DNA of 64,000 nt from Flavobacterium sp. Lineage in GTDB: Bacteria; Bacteroidota; Bacteroidia; Flavobacteriales; Flavobacteriaceae. Made by a program: the position numbers and the translations under genes. The stretch spans positions 57,549-121,548 of the forward strand of contig JAHEZJ010000016.1 in NCBI GenBank assembly GCA_023251135.1. Reading direction: 5' to 3'. The notes below the pieces were generated by a model. It worked only from the letters and a program-made list of their open reading frames with translations. It had not been told where the DNA came from and did not search any database. Below are positions 33,707 through 44,061 of this stretch, one piece after another. The number at the start of each line of letters is the position of its first letter. Within the stretch, counting starts at the first letter, position 1.

Positions 33707-36157
33707 TTATTTTTGAATATGATTAAGATCGATTTCATCAGTTTTTGCATTTTTAAGGGCGATTTCATGATAAAACGGGATCATTTTGACTTCGATATCG
33801 GCTATTATTTCAGGACCGGATTTTTTGTCTTTTATTGCTTTAAAAGCTTCTCCCACTTGCTCTGCGCTAAAAACGACCGCGGTTGGATTTTGCTGTATTT
33901 CGGCAGCCGGCAGTTTGGCCAATGCCGAAATTTCTTTTAGCATCCATCGGTGGCGGGTTAACTGATCGCGGTTGCTGTTGCTTCTTTCTACCAGTTTGAG
34001 ATACGATTTGTGCGCCGTTTTGTCGGTAATAGCTGCTTCATCTACACCGTGTAGTTTGTGGCTGTTTACTCTTCCTATAGCGGCAACATAAGCGTTTTCA
34101 AGACTTTCGTCTTTGTTTTTCATCTCTGATTCCAGTTTTCTGGCTGCTTCCGAAAGGTAGTTGTTGTATTTTTTTACGTTTTCGGCTTCTGTCTGGTAGG
34201 TTTCCAGATAATCTAAAACTTTTTCTTTAAACTGTTTATCGTCAGAGGCAAGGGTAGCCTGTGTGAGTAAATGCTCTAAATTGGTGCTTTCATCTTCCGG
34301 TAATGGGTTTAGGGCCAACTGCATTTCTTTGAGCTGGGCTGTAATCTGATCACGTGTTCCTTCTAAAGCCTTTCCGTTGAGGTTTATTTTCAGGATAGGA
34401 CTAAGGTTCATGTCTTCCTCGGTTCTTGGCTCTCTTTTCGGACGCATTTTGATCTTGTCGAAAGAGTAGGTATACGAAAGGGTAGCCGTCAGATCGTTAT
34501 TTTTACCTGTGGCTGTTTTGTTGAATAAGGTGATGACACTCATGTTGAAATTGTGTTTTTCAAGATAAATGTAAGATCCGTTCAATCTGAAATTGAAGAT
34601 GTCGTTTTGCTTTTCGCCATTGTTATAACTGGTGTTGTAACTGGTCGAAGCAGTGGCATTCAGTTTTTTCTCCAAAAACAATTTGGAAGCTCCAACAGTT
34701 GGTCCAATAATAAAATTCTTCCCGGCATCTGTTTGTCCGTAAGTATTGTTTATGGAACCGTTGAAGCTTAAATCTTTTTGCGGATAACCAAGAGAATAGG
34801 TAAGGGCAGAGTTGTAATAGGTCGAAGCTCCACCCGCAACTGCTTTTCCTTGCTGCTGGTTTACGGCATCCTGCATCGAGAAATTGGCACTTATGGCTTT
34901 CTTTAGCTGTTTGTCGCTTCTTAATAAATAATTTACCGTCAGTCCCAGATTTTGATTGACCTGTCTGAAATTCAAGGTATCTAAGTAATCATAATTGGAA
35001 ACCTGATTGATGTAATCAAACTGATTTCGGCTGTTGGTGTACGATTGAAAGTTAGAGTAGTTCAGGTTAAAATTTAATTTTTGGTTTGGTCTGAAATCGG
35101 CATTAACAGACGATACTAAACGTTTCATCTGGCTTTCTTTCTGTTTCTCTAAATTGTCTTTCTGAAGACCTAAATTTAAGGCAAGCGACACTTTGTCTTT
35201 GAACAGATTTTGTGTGGCATTAACGGTAATGTTTTCTAAGTCATTGTTAAAATAGTATCCTCCAAAAGTTCTGTAGTTCGGATCAATACGTTCGTAACCT
35301 AACCCTAAAGTACCTTTTCCGGCAGGGTAAGCCAGCTGCCCTTTGAAGGCGCTGTAACTTGTGGTAGTACTATTTCGGCCCAATAAGAAAGAGGAAACTC
35401 CTTTTGCTTTTCCAGCTTGTACCACTCTCAAATCTTCCGTAATACTGCTGTTGGCGTATTCGGTAGAAACTTGTAGCTTTTTAAAAAGTTTAAAATTGGT
35501 TTCAAAACTAATGGCGGCATTTTCTTTTGGAGTAACATCCAGTTCAAATGGCACAGGATTGTTTAAAGAGTTGATTTGATCTCTGGCTTTAAACAGGGTA
35601 AGTCCAAGGGTGATTTTTTCTAAAGCATAAGCCGTTTTAAAACCATAACCGAATCTTTTGTAAGCCGGCAGGATATCCGGATAGGCAGAATCAAATTCGT
35701 TACTTTTTAACAGTCGTCCGTACATGGCACTGATTTTAAATTTTCCCTGTGGTGTCAGATCCACTCCAAAACCAGAAAACTGATGACCGCTCAGGGTGTA
35801 AGGAGAGAAGTTCATGCTTACGTCTCCAATATGGGCTGTAATCCATTTATAAGACGGATGTATGCTCAAACGATTCATTAAAACGGGTTTGTTGTACCCG
35901 AATTTTTGATTGGTATAGGAAAAAGAAAGCGGAATGTTATACAGGTTCGCAATGTTGAAATTGATGTTTCCGTTCAAAAAGTAACTAAAGGGTTCTCTTG
36001 CTGCATTTCCGGAATAGAATACGGTATTGGCAGATGCACCACCACTCACATTTATTAGCTTGGCTTTGCCTAGTTCCTGCACATTAAAGTTTTGCGAAAA
36101 ACCAAACGCAGCTGTAAAAAGCAGTAGTGTAATTAAAATTATTTTCTTTAAAATCAT
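33707..36157 (-). CDS. Outer-membrane beta-barrel protein with helical C-terminal extension
   Basis: This 816-aa protein has a signal peptide (MILKKIILITLLLFTAAFGFSQ) and about 570 residues of alternating amphipathic strands typical of a large outer-membrane barrel (GFGYGFKTAYALEKITLGLTLF; LGLTVNYLLRSDK; LTATLSYTYSF). Residues about 590-816 are a charged, mostly alpha-helical region (LEHLLTQATLASDDKQFKEKVLDYL) that should lie in the periplasm. It is much longer than PorP/SprF proteins, which normally follow SprB genes. Its position between a T9SS adhesin and a toxin suggests a role as anchor or export partner; this is inference. A hairpin lies 11 bp upstream of its start. Confidence 0.75.
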   Translation of the reverse strand: MILKKIILITLLLFTAAFGFSQNFNVQELGKAKLINVSGGASANTVFYSGNAAREPFSYFLNGNINFNIANLYNIPLSFSYTNQKFGYNKPVLMNRLSIHPSYKWITAHIGDVSMNFSPYTLSGHQFSGFGVDLTPQGKFKISAMYGRLLKSNEFDSAYPDILPAYKRFGYGFKTAYALEKITLGLTLFKARDQINSLNNPVPFELDVTPKENAAISFETNFKLFKKLQVSTEYANSSITEDLRVVQAGKAKGVSSFLLGRNSTTTSYSAFKGQLAYPAGKGTLGLGYERIDPNYRTFGGYYFNNDLENITVNATQNLFKDKVSLALNLGLQKDNLEKQKESQMKRLVSSVNADFRPNQKLNFNLNYSNFQSYTNSRNQFDYINQVSNYDYLDTLNFRQVNQNLGLTVNYLLRSDKQLKKAISANFSMQDAVNQQQGKAVAGGASTYYNSALTYSLGYPQKDLSFNGSINNTYGQTDAGKNFIIGPTVGASKLFLEKKLNATASTSYNTSYNNGEKQNDIFNFRLNGSYIYLEKHNFNMSVITLFNKTATGKNNDLTATLSYTYSFDKIKMRPKREPRTEEDMNLSPILKINLNGKALEGTRDQITAQLKEMQLALNPLPEDESTNLEHLLTQATLASDDKQFKEKVLDYLETYQTEAENVKKYNNYLSEAARKLESEMKNKDESLENAYVAAIGRVNSHKLHGVDEAAITDKTAHKSYLKLVERSNSNRDQLTRHRWMLKEISALAKLPAAEIQQNPTAVVFSAEQVGEAFKAIKDKKSGPEIIADIEVKMIPFYHEIALKNAKTDEIDLNHIQK

Positions 36158-36168
36158 TCTTTATGGGT

Positions 36169-36202
36169 ATGGAAATCAGGAAAGAACAATCCTGATTTCC
36201 AT
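36169..36202 (-). promoter_or_regulatory. Intra-operon hairpin just upstream of the barrel gene
   Basis: A perfect 13-bp inverted repeat, ATGGAAATCAGGA/TCCTGATTTCCAT, with an 8-nt loop, ends 11 bp before the start codon at 36157 and lacks a T run. It is not a normal terminator. It could slow transcription, protect the mRNA end after processing, or hinder ribosome binding, setting a different level for the toxin half of the operon. Confidence 0.6.
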
Positions 36203-36247
36203 TAATATTTGAAATTTATAATTTTTACTTGCTGGATAAAGTAAAGT

Positions 36248-39200
36248 TTACTGAATAATGATTTTTCTCAATTTACTTCCTTGCTGTGACTCGAATAACA
36301 CAAAATATACTCCTGAAGGAAGTCCGTTAAGACTAAAGTTGAACAGGTAATTGTCTTTGCCCTCCTGAGTTTTTGAATCGATTAGCAAATTGTTGCTCAA
36401 ATTATAAACCTTAACATGTGCTGGCATTACTTTATCAAGCAGTACATCTACAGTAAAAGCTCCTTTTGACGGGTTTGGATAGATTTTCAAATCAAATTTC
36501 TTCAAAGCCTCCTCGTCCGGATTGTTTTCTTCATACTCACCTTCCGTTACCAGAACCTGCTTGGTTTGAAAAGCGGTACAGTTTCCTTTTTTGGTGTTTA
36601 AGGTAATGTCATATTCTCCGGCCTGACTAAAACTGATTTCGGCAAAATCTTTGTTTTTCGAGATTACGGTTGCGTTTTCCGGGATTACCCATTCGATTTC
36701 GTCGGCATCCGGATTACTAATGTCAACGATGATGAATTTCTCGTTTTTGAATACCTGACTTGAAACTGCAAATTCGGCACTAATTGGTGTGTTCTGACTT
36801 GATATTTTGATGGTATCGGTAGCCTCACAACCCAATTTGTTGGTCACCACAACGGTATAATTGGCAGGTTGCGAAACGGTAACGATGGCTTTGTTGCTCT
36901 TGAAACCTTTGTCAGATGTCCAGGCGTACGTTGCTTTATCGTCATTGATCGTGGCGTTGATGGTTAACGTCTGATCAAAACATAAGGTTACGTCTTCTCC
37001 AATATTGATAATGTCTTTTGGCGGATTAACGATGGTGTACGTATGGTTGATGATACAGCCTTTAATGTCTGTAACGGTCACACTATAATTGCCAGCCGAA
37101 GCATTGCTTAATACGTTTGATGTTTCTCCTGTATTCCATAAATAGGTGTAAGGTGCTTTTCCACCCGAAGCGGTCACGGTGATGGTAGCATCAGAACCGG
37201 CATAACAGGTTGGTATTTTGATTTTTTCGGCAGCAGCCAAATGAACAGGCGCTTTGATAGTCATATCTTTTGTAATGCTACAACCGTGTTTGTCTGTTAC
37301 TTTTACGGAATAATAACCCGGTGGTACATTTTTAATGGTAGCCGTCTGAGCACCCGTATTCCAGATGTAAGTGTACGGAAGTGTTCCTCCGGACGGAGTG
37401 GCGTTAATCGTCCAGTCGTTGAAATCACCACAAAGGGTGTAATCAGCGGTAAGTACATTGTTCAACACCTGAGGCTCGGTCACAACGAAGACCTGGCTGG
37501 TTGCCTTGTTTCCATTTGAATCGGTTGCGATGGTATAGTACGAACCTTTTCCGATACCTGTTAAAACAGTTGTTGTTGCCAATACGGCTGCATTACCTTG
37601 AGCAAACCATTGGTAGGTATAGCTTTCTCCTGGTTTTAAGAGTCCACCAATAGTAATTGGTTTTAAGCTTCCGTTTTGGTCTCCATTACATAAAACAACA
37701 TTTTGTATAGCAACGCTGGTTTCTAAAAGTGACGGTTCTGTTACTTCTATTAATGAAGAAGTTAAACTACAGCTTTTGGCGTCTTTGATCACAATATAGT
37801 AAGTTCCGGCAGCCAGGTTTACTGCGATGGCAGTAGTTTGGTTTAGTGCTGTACCGTCTTTTTTGAACCAGTTGTAGGTATAACTACCATTGGCTCCTTG
37901 TGCGGTTACCGCAATAGATCCGTTGCTTAATCCTTTTCCTGTGGCAGGAGTTGATACAATCGTACTGATGGTTAAAGCGGTTGGCGATGTAATTTTTACA
38001 GTCGCATCTGTACTTTTACATTGTTGTGTGTCTTGTACCTGAACGGTATATGTACCATCGGCTAAACCGCTGATCACTGTTTTTGTTCCGTTTGTAAAAT
38101 TCGTCCAGTCTCTAACCAGCGTTCCATTTTGGAAACAACGGGATCTGAATATTCCGTTTCCTCCGGCAGCGGTGATAGAAATCGTTCCGTTACTGTCGCC
38201 TAAACATTTTACAGGTTCAAGAACCGTTGTAAAGGTGATGTAATCCGGCTGGGTGATGGTTAACGGAGCAGTGGTTACTTCAATTGCTTTTGAATCTTTT
38301 ACAACAGCATAGTAAGTACCAATTTTTACATTGGTTAATTCGGCTTTGTTTTCATTTGGCAATAACGTATTGTTTCTGTACCAGCTAATCTTTTTGGTTC
38401 CAAAACCTCCGGCTACTGTTGCTTTTATGATAGCATTGTTCGATTCAAAACAAGTCATGTCCTGAGTTTGCTGGATGGTGATGGTTAACGGATTATCGGT
38501 AAAGTCAAAATCAGTGTATTTGGTACAGCCGGTTGCGTCCTGAACGGATACGTAATAATGATCTTTTACAAGTCCGGTAAAGTCTACCATTTTAGCAGCT
38601 GTATTCGAAATCGTTTTTAACACGGTTACGTTTCCTTGCGCATTTTTGGTGTAGAGTTTATACTCAAAATTTGGTTTTCCTCCGATAATTTCAAAGTGTA
38701 GTGCACCGTCATTTCCATTTTGAGCAGTTGGATTGATGTAGGTAATTTTATCAATATCAAATCCAAAATCTGCCGGTTGTGTAATGATTATATTTTCGAA
38801 AATTCCAACACAATGTGTGGCATCACTTGAATTGTAATTGGCATCGCGAACTTCAACTGCATAATCACCTTCCGTAAGGGCATCTAATGCCGTTGGTGTG
38901 AAGTTTTCGTAAGAGTTGGTTGCGGTATTTCTCTTTTTCCATTGGTAGGTATAAACCGGAGCGCCATTTACGATAAAAGGTGTTCCTCCGGTAACTGCAA
39001 TTGCAATTGCTCCGTCCTGTCCGGCAAAACAGCTGACAGGGATCTTAGAAGTTAAGCTTACGACAACAGCTGTTGGCTGTTTAAACGTTACGTCAATGGT
39101 ATTCGAGTCTACATTACCTGCATCTGTAGCGGTAAGTGCGTAGTCTCCGTCTGGTATGTTTGTAAAACCGGCTGTGTTTTTGATAATGGTTACTACAGCT

Positions 39201-42200
39201 CCGGTTGTTTTATTTCTTAATTTATAGGTGTAAATTCTGTCCGCCTGGTTTTGGTTGTAGACCGCTCCTCCGGTGGCAACTGCGTCTAATGAACCTAGTA
39301 AACCGTTACATTTTGCCTGTAAATGCGTTTCAGTCAGCTGTGGTTTTGTGGGTTGCTCAATCGTGTAAGTGTTTGAGGTTGGACAAAGTTTAGCATCGGT
39401 TACCAAAACGGTATAAACGCCGGCAGGGACATTGTTTAAAGTCGGGCTGTTGGTTCCTACAACAGCGTTCGAACTATTTCTCCATTGGTACGTATATCCG
39501 GGAGTTCCACCATCAACAGTAATTACAATTTTACCGGTAGAAAGGCCATAACCTGTAGTAGGTGAGGCTACTCCGCTGTTGATAAATACAGCTTTTGCAG
39601 GTTCTGTAATTGTAGCGGTTTGTACAGGTGTTACACAACCGTTTGCGTCACTTATGAATATGGTATAACTTCCGTCAGACAATCCCGTAATAAGTCCGTT
39701 TTTAGCATCAACTGTTCCACCGCTTGCTATGATAGTGTACGGTTTTGCGATGTCGGCAAACTTAGTTCCTCCAACGATGTTTAACTGCACGGTACCATTA
39801 TTTCCATTATAACAGGATACTTCTGTTTTGGTGAAGGTAAAGGCCAGTTTATCCGGTTGTGTAATGGTGAAAGTGTTTGTTCCGTAAAGAATATTGTTTT
39901 GCTGATCTTTTACGGTAATAATATAATCTCCGGCTCCTAATTCTATAGCCTCCGAGCTGGTTAAATCGTCTTTGGTAGTTTCGGTATGTTTGTGTTTTAC
40001 TCCGGTTGTGGTGTTCAACCATTCAAAAGTATAGGCTTTTACACCGCCTCGTACGACAGCCGTAAATATACCCGGCTTATCGCCATAACAGGCAACATTT
40101 GTATTTTGAGTCTGTGTGATACTAATGATCTCAAATTTGTCAGGCTGTGTAATTTTGTAATCTACCTGTGGAAGACTACAGCCATTTGCATCTCTGACGA
40201 TCAAATGATAAGTACCAATAGCTAAATTTCCGATGGAAGGAGTTGATCCAATTATAGTAGCATCACCATCTTTTGTCCACTCATAGCTATAGTTAGGTTT
40301 TCCACCCGAAACGGTTACAGCTATGCTACCGTTTTTGGTTTCAAAACCGGTTAAGTCAATTAGGGTTGCACTTTCAATTTTTAAAGGTGCAGCAGGCTGT
40401 GTGATTACTACAGGCACATCAAGTGTTGCAATACAGCCATGATCGGTCTGATCTTTTACGGTAACGGTATAGGTTCCTATTGTAAGATTTGATAAATCAT
40501 CCGCTGTGGAATAATTCACACCGTTTTTAGTCCATTGTTGTGTATAAGGTCCGGTTCCTCCTGAAATTGTAATGTCAATTGCAGCTGTTGCGGCACCAAA
40601 GCATAAAACATTTGTTTGCTTTGTTAGTTTTACTACTAATTCATCTGGTTCGTTGAGTTTATAGTTGAGTTGTTCTGCTTTTGCAAAAGGACCAGCTGGT
40701 TCAGGATTTGCCGTATCGGTTACGGTAACGCTGTATTGACCAACCCCAAGACCTGAGATTTCCGGTTTAGTTTCTGATGGAAGTACAACTCCATTTTTCT
40801 TCCACACATATTTGTAAGGTGCAATTCCGCCTTTAACAAGAGCAGTCAATTGTCCGTTAAAATTCCCATTACATTTAATAAATTGGGTTTCTTTAATTTC
40901 AACTTCCAATAAGTGCGATTCTTTTACGGTATAATCTTTTGTAACGATACAGCCTGTATTGTCGGCAACATTTGCATTAGCATCTCTAATTTCTAAGCGA
41001 TAAGTTCCCGCTTTTAGCCCTGTAATATCTCTTGTCGTTCTTGGAAAAGTAGGATCACCGGCACGAGTCCAGTTGTATTGGTAAGCCAGAGTACCTCCTG
41101 TTGGATCTGCAGGGAATAGTATTGAACCTGTGTTTTGATCAAAAATGGCCACATCTTTAATAGCCGGAGTTGGAACAACTATCGGATTAGGTTGTGTAAT
41201 TACGATATTGTCTAATCGGGCAGGACAGCCATTTTCATCGCTAACGGCAACCCAATAGGTACCAACAGGAACATTGCTCAATCTTGAAGCTGTACTGCCG
41301 TTACTCCATAAATAACTGTAAGCTCCGGTTCCCCCAAAAACAGTAACGTCTATGGCTCCGTCAGTTCCACCATTACAGGAAACATTACGACGTTGTGCAG
41401 TTGAGTTTGTTATAGTAAGAACGTCTGCAGGTTCTGAGATGGTATAAACTATAGAGAAGATACTGTTATTAGCATCGGTTACTCTTACCGTATAATTTCC
41501 TTTAAGAATTCCGCTTAGTGTAGCCGATTCTTTACCAGGCATTTCAGTTCCATTTAACAACCACTGAAATTTATAATTTGGGGTAGTAGTGTTTAGCGTT
41601 CCGCCACTTGCTACTACGGTTATACTACCAGTAGGCAGGCCTTTACATTTAATGTTGGTCTGATCTTGCAAGACTACGGCCAGCGCCTTTAATTCGACGA
41701 TTCCGCTTGGGATAGTACATCCTTTTGCATCTCTAACTGTTACCTGGTACGTACCATTTCCTAAACCGGTAGTAAGTCCTGCACCATTGGTATTAGCGCC
41801 AAAAGGCTGACCATTTTTGGTCCATACATAGGTGTACGGAGCAGTTCCGCCTGTGGCTGTTACTGTAATAGTACCGTCGGTTGCAGCAGTCGATGTAGGC
41901 TGTGTTTGTGTTATGTTTGTAATGGCTAATGCCGTTGGCGGCTGCTCAATTTTGGTTATGATGCCGTTGGAAAAAGTACAATTATTCTCATCTTTTACGG
42001 TATACGTATAACCTATTGCTTTTAAACCCGTTCTGTTTGCACCAGTACCACCGTCACTCCAAAGGACGGTAAGCGTACCGGATCCTCCGCTCAGGCTTAT
42101 CGTAATTTCTCCATCATTACCGCCAAAACAGCTAACGTCTTTTTTAGAAGTTACAGTAGATTGTATTTGAGGATTAGGCTCTAGTAATACCACAGGGCCT

Positions 42201-42826
42201 GTAGCGGTATTATTGTTGCTATCGGTAACAACAACTTTATAATAACCGGCACTTTGTCCCGAAACAGTAGAAGTTGTACTTGGTCCCGAAACTTTACTAA
42301 GAATATTTCCGGCTGCATCACATTTATACCAGGTATAATTGTAAGTTCTGTTTATTGTTGTCGCGCTATACGGATAACCTCCAATAGCTGATGCTGTCAG
42401 AGTACCTGTTCCTCCCGGACAAGGTATATTGGTTGGTTTTGGCGTACTAACGACTAATTTCCCAGGTTCGTAAATTATAAAAGGAACATTAGTACTTGTA
42501 CAAACTTTATTTCTGTCTTTTGCATACATGACATAGCTTCCGGCTGGTAGTGAATTCCAGTTAGTCGGGGTATAAGGCTGCCCATCTTTGGTAAAGAAAT
42601 AAACGTAGTCGCCTGTACCGCCTTCAAATACAACAGAGAACGTACCATTGGGGGTGCCATTTTCTTTTGCATCCGCATAACTCAAAGTTCCAGCAGTAAC
42701 TGTAATTGCTTTTGGCGTTGTGATTGTAATGGTTCTGGCTCCGTCAACTGCCGGCTGAGGGTCCGGAGTTTGAGAATATCCCAATAAACTCGTAAGAAAC
42801 AGTAGTAGTAAGTAGATTTTTTTCAT
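36248..42826 (-). CDS. Giant SprB-repeat adhesin with T9SS type A sorting domain
   Basis: This 2192-aa cell-surface protein has a signal peptide (MKKIYLLLLFLTSLLGYSQ), then about twenty SprB-type repeats of about 90 residues, each starting with a cysteine and a G/N-rich turn (VSCFGGNDGEITISLSGG, VSCYNGNNGTVQLNIVGG, PTCYAGSDATITVTASGG). Near the C-terminus is a PKD-like region and then a complete T9SS type A domain (LKIYPNPSKGAFTVDV, ending GSKLRKIIIQ). SprB of Flavobacterium johnsoniae is the gliding adhesin; this protein is shorter and has no adjacent sprF-like gene. The ATG at 42826 is used; a longer frame to 42904 would overlap the upstream gene. Confidence 0.88.
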   Translation of the reverse strand: MKKIYLLLLFLTSLLGYSQTPDPQPAVDGARTITITTPKAITVTAGTLSYADAKENGTPNGTFSVVFEGGTGDYVYFFTKDGQPYTPTNWNSLPAGSYVMYAKDRNKVCTSTNVPFIIYEPGKLVVSTPKPTNIPCPGGTGTLTASAIGGYPYSATTINRTYNYTWYKCDAAGNILSKVSGPSTTSTVSGQSAGYYKVVVTDSNNNTATGPVVLLEPNPQIQSTVTSKKDVSCFGGNDGEITISLSGGSGTLTVLWSDGGTGANRTGLKAIGYTYTVKDENNCTFSNGIITKIEQPPTALAITNITQTQPTSTAATDGTITVTATGGTAPYTYVWTKNGQPFGANTNGAGLTTGLGNGTYQVTVRDAKGCTIPSGIVELKALAVVLQDQTNIKCKGLPTGSITVVASGGTLNTTTPNYKFQWLLNGTEMPGKESATLSGILKGNYTVRVTDANNSIFSIVYTISEPADVLTITNSTAQRRNVSCNGGTDGAIDVTVFGGTGAYSYLWSNGSTASRLSNVPVGTYWVAVSDENGCPARLDNIVITQPNPIVVPTPAIKDVAIFDQNTGSILFPADPTGGTLAYQYNWTRAGDPTFPRTTRDITGLKAGTYRLEIRDANANVADNTGCIVTKDYTVKESHLLEVEIKETQFIKCNGNFNGQLTALVKGGIAPYKYVWKKNGVVLPSETKPEISGLGVGQYSVTVTDTANPEPAGPFAKAEQLNYKLNEPDELVVKLTKQTNVLCFGAATAAIDITISGGTGPYTQQWTKNGVNYSTADDLSNLTIGTYTVTVKDQTDHGCIATLDVPVVITQPAAPLKIESATLIDLTGFETKNGSIAVTVSGGKPNYSYEWTKDGDATIIGSTPSIGNLAIGTYHLIVRDANGCSLPQVDYKITQPDKFEIISITQTQNTNVACYGDKPGIFTAVVRGGVKAYTFEWLNTTTGVKHKHTETTKDDLTSSEAIELGAGDYIITVKDQQNNILYGTNTFTITQPDKLAFTFTKTEVSCYNGNNGTVQLNIVGGTKFADIAKPYTIIASGGTVDAKNGLITGLSDGSYTIFISDANGCVTPVQTATITEPAKAVFINSGVASPTTGYGLSTGKIVITVDGGTPGYTYQWRNSSNAVVGTNSPTLNNVPAGVYTVLVTDAKLCPTSNTYTIEQPTKPQLTETHLQAKCNGLLGSLDAVATGGAVYNQNQADRIYTYKLRNKTTGAVVTIIKNTAGFTNIPDGDYALTATDAGNVDSNTIDVTFKQPTAVVVSLTSKIPVSCFAGQDGAIAIAVTGGTPFIVNGAPVYTYQWKKRNTATNSYENFTPTALDALTEGDYAVEVRDANYNSSDATHCVGIFENIIITQPADFGFDIDKITYINPTAQNGNDGALHFEIIGGKPNFEYKLYTKNAQGNVTVLKTISNTAAKMVDFTGLVKDHYYVSVQDATGCTKYTDFDFTDNPLTITIQQTQDMTCFESNNAIIKATVAGGFGTKKISWYRNNTLLPNENKAELTNVKIGTYYAVVKDSKAIEVTTAPLTITQPDYITFTTVLEPVKCLGDSNGTISITAAGGNGIFRSRCFQNGTLVRDWTNFTNGTKTVISGLADGTYTVQVQDTQQCKSTDATVKITSPTALTISTIVSTPATGKGLSNGSIAVTAQGANGSYTYNWFKKDGTALNQTTAIAVNLAAGTYYIVIKDAKSCSLTSSLIEVTEPSLLETSVAIQNVVLCNGDQNGSLKPITIGGLLKPGESYTYQWFAQGNAAVLATTTVLTGIGKGSYYTIATDSNGNKATSQVFVVTEPQVLNNVLTADYTLCGDFNDWTINATPSGGTLPYTYIWNTGAQTATIKNVPPGYYSVKVTDKHGCSITKDMTIKAPVHLAAAEKIKIPTCYAGSDATITVTASGGKAPYTYLWNTGETSNVLSNASAGNYSVTVTDIKGCIINHTYTIVNPPKDIINIGEDVTLCFDQTLTINATINDDKATYAWTSDKGFKSNKAIVTVSQPANYTVVVTNKLGCEATDTIKISSQNTPISAEFAVSSQVFKNEKFIIVDISNPDADEIEWVIPENATVISKNKDFAEISFSQAGEYDITLNTKKGNCTAFQTKQVLVTEGEYEENNPDEEALKKFDLKIYPNPSKGAFTVDVLLDKVMPAHVKVYNLSNNLLIDSKTQEGKDNYLFNFSLNGLPSGVYFVLFESQQGSKLRKIIIQ

Positions 42827-42848
42827 AATGGTATGGTTGTTCGGGAAT

Positions 42849-44057
42849 TTATTGTTCTTCGCAATTGAATTTGTCAACGATTTTAACGGTATGGCCTCCA
42901 TCAAGGGTTATGGGGATCTGGTGGGTACCGGAAAACTCATTTTTTTTGGGTACTGTCTGGCCGTTTATAACTTCAGTCTGATTGTCTAAAATGTAATAGT
43001 ATGGAGTTGTTCCTCCGGCAGCATGTATTTCTATGAAACCCCTGTTGCCACTGCATTCGGGTGGTATGGCCGTTGCCCAAAAGGTTAAAGGTGTTTTCTC
43101 GTCTATGGTAAAAGGATCTGTAACAATAGCACTTAACCCCACTTTCTCTCCACTGTCAGATGTGCTTTGGGCCTGGTATTTTATTTTATAGGTACCCGCC
43201 GCTATGCCTTTCCAGGTATAGGTTTTATTAGAAACTTCATTTTCTGAGGCATAAATACTCGTGATAAAGCCTGTATCCGGAGCAACCGGATTGGCATGGA
43301 AGAGGTTAAGAAGAAGTTTGTTGCCTGCTTTTAGCCCCGTCTTAAATTTTAAAGTGGCACTGCCTGTGGGGGTATTGCTGCATTCAACAGCAATTGCTGT
43401 TGGTTTTTTTTCTTCCAGTTCGGGCGAGCAGCCAATAATACTGTAAAAAACGGTATTTGTAAATTGTGTTTTATAACCCGCCTGAAAGAAAATTTGAGAT
43501 TTACCATCGTAACCGCCAATGTCTTTGAGGCTAAAAGTAATGGATCTTTTTCCCTGAAATTGAGAAGGCATGGGTTTCCATCCCGTCGCATCATATTGGT
43601 ATTGCCAGTCCCATCCATTGGTTAAAGTAACAACATCGTCGGCACAAAGGTTATTGGAGGAAGGTTGTTTAAGATGAATGGTCCAGGCTACCGAATTACC
43701 CACACAGCCCCCAAAGTTTTCCTGAGTGCTCACTGCCGGGTTGTACGGAATGGTATATTCCTTTGAACAGTTTACCTGACCGTTGGTTTTTTGTTCGAGC
43801 GCTAAGAAATACAATTCATTGATATCTTTAGTGTAAAAAAAGTCATATTGCACCATTTCCTGAGAAATTAGGGGCTGTATATTACGGGTACTAAAAACCA
43901 GTACTTCAGTTTTTCTTCCCTCAATGGTGTATCGGGTCGTCATAGTACCAGGTGTTTTGGAATTCATTGTGGATCGTATCAATAGTCCATACTCATTCTG
44001 CCCCTGAACGAACAGGCTTGTTAAAAAGAATAGGAATACGAGTAATTTTTTGTTCAT
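42849..44057 (-). CDS. Exported SprB-end-like paralogue 5
   Basis: This 402-aa protein has a signal peptide (MNKKLLVFLFFLTSLFVQGQ), a middle of two beta-rich domains and a C-terminal roughly 70-residue module ending VKIVDKFNCEEQ. The end module, GFIEIHAAGGTTPYYYILDN, is a half SprB-type repeat that stops exactly at the C-terminus. The other four paralogues share it. It is the fifth and last member, directly upstream of the giant adhesin (22 bp gap). No T9SS sorting domain is present. The start at 44057 avoids an 11-bp overlap with the upstream gene that the alternative at 44072 would give. Confidence 0.75.
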   Translation of the reverse strand: MNKKLLVFLFFLTSLFVQGQNEYGLLIRSTMNSKTPGTMTTRYTIEGRKTEVLVFSTRNIQPLISQEMVQYDFFYTKDINELYFLALEQKTNGQVNCSKEYTIPYNPAVSTQENFGGCVGNSVAWTIHLKQPSSNNLCADDVVTLTNGWDWQYQYDATGWKPMPSQFQGKRSITFSLKDIGGYDGKSQIFFQAGYKTQFTNTVFYSIIGCSPELEEKKPTAIAVECSNTPTGSATLKFKTGLKAGNKLLLNLFHANPVAPDTGFITSIYASENEVSNKTYTWKGIAAGTYKIKYQAQSTSDSGEKVGLSAIVTDPFTIDEKTPLTFWATAIPPECSGNRGFIEIHAAGGTTPYYYILDNQTEVINGQTVPKKNEFSGTHQIPITLDGGHTVKIVDKFNCEEQ

Positions 44058-44061
44058 TATG

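Noticed and set aside
42827-42904. Longer start of the SprB-repeat adhesin
   Set aside because: It would overlap the upstream gene by 56 bp and place 26 unlikely residues before a normal signal peptide.
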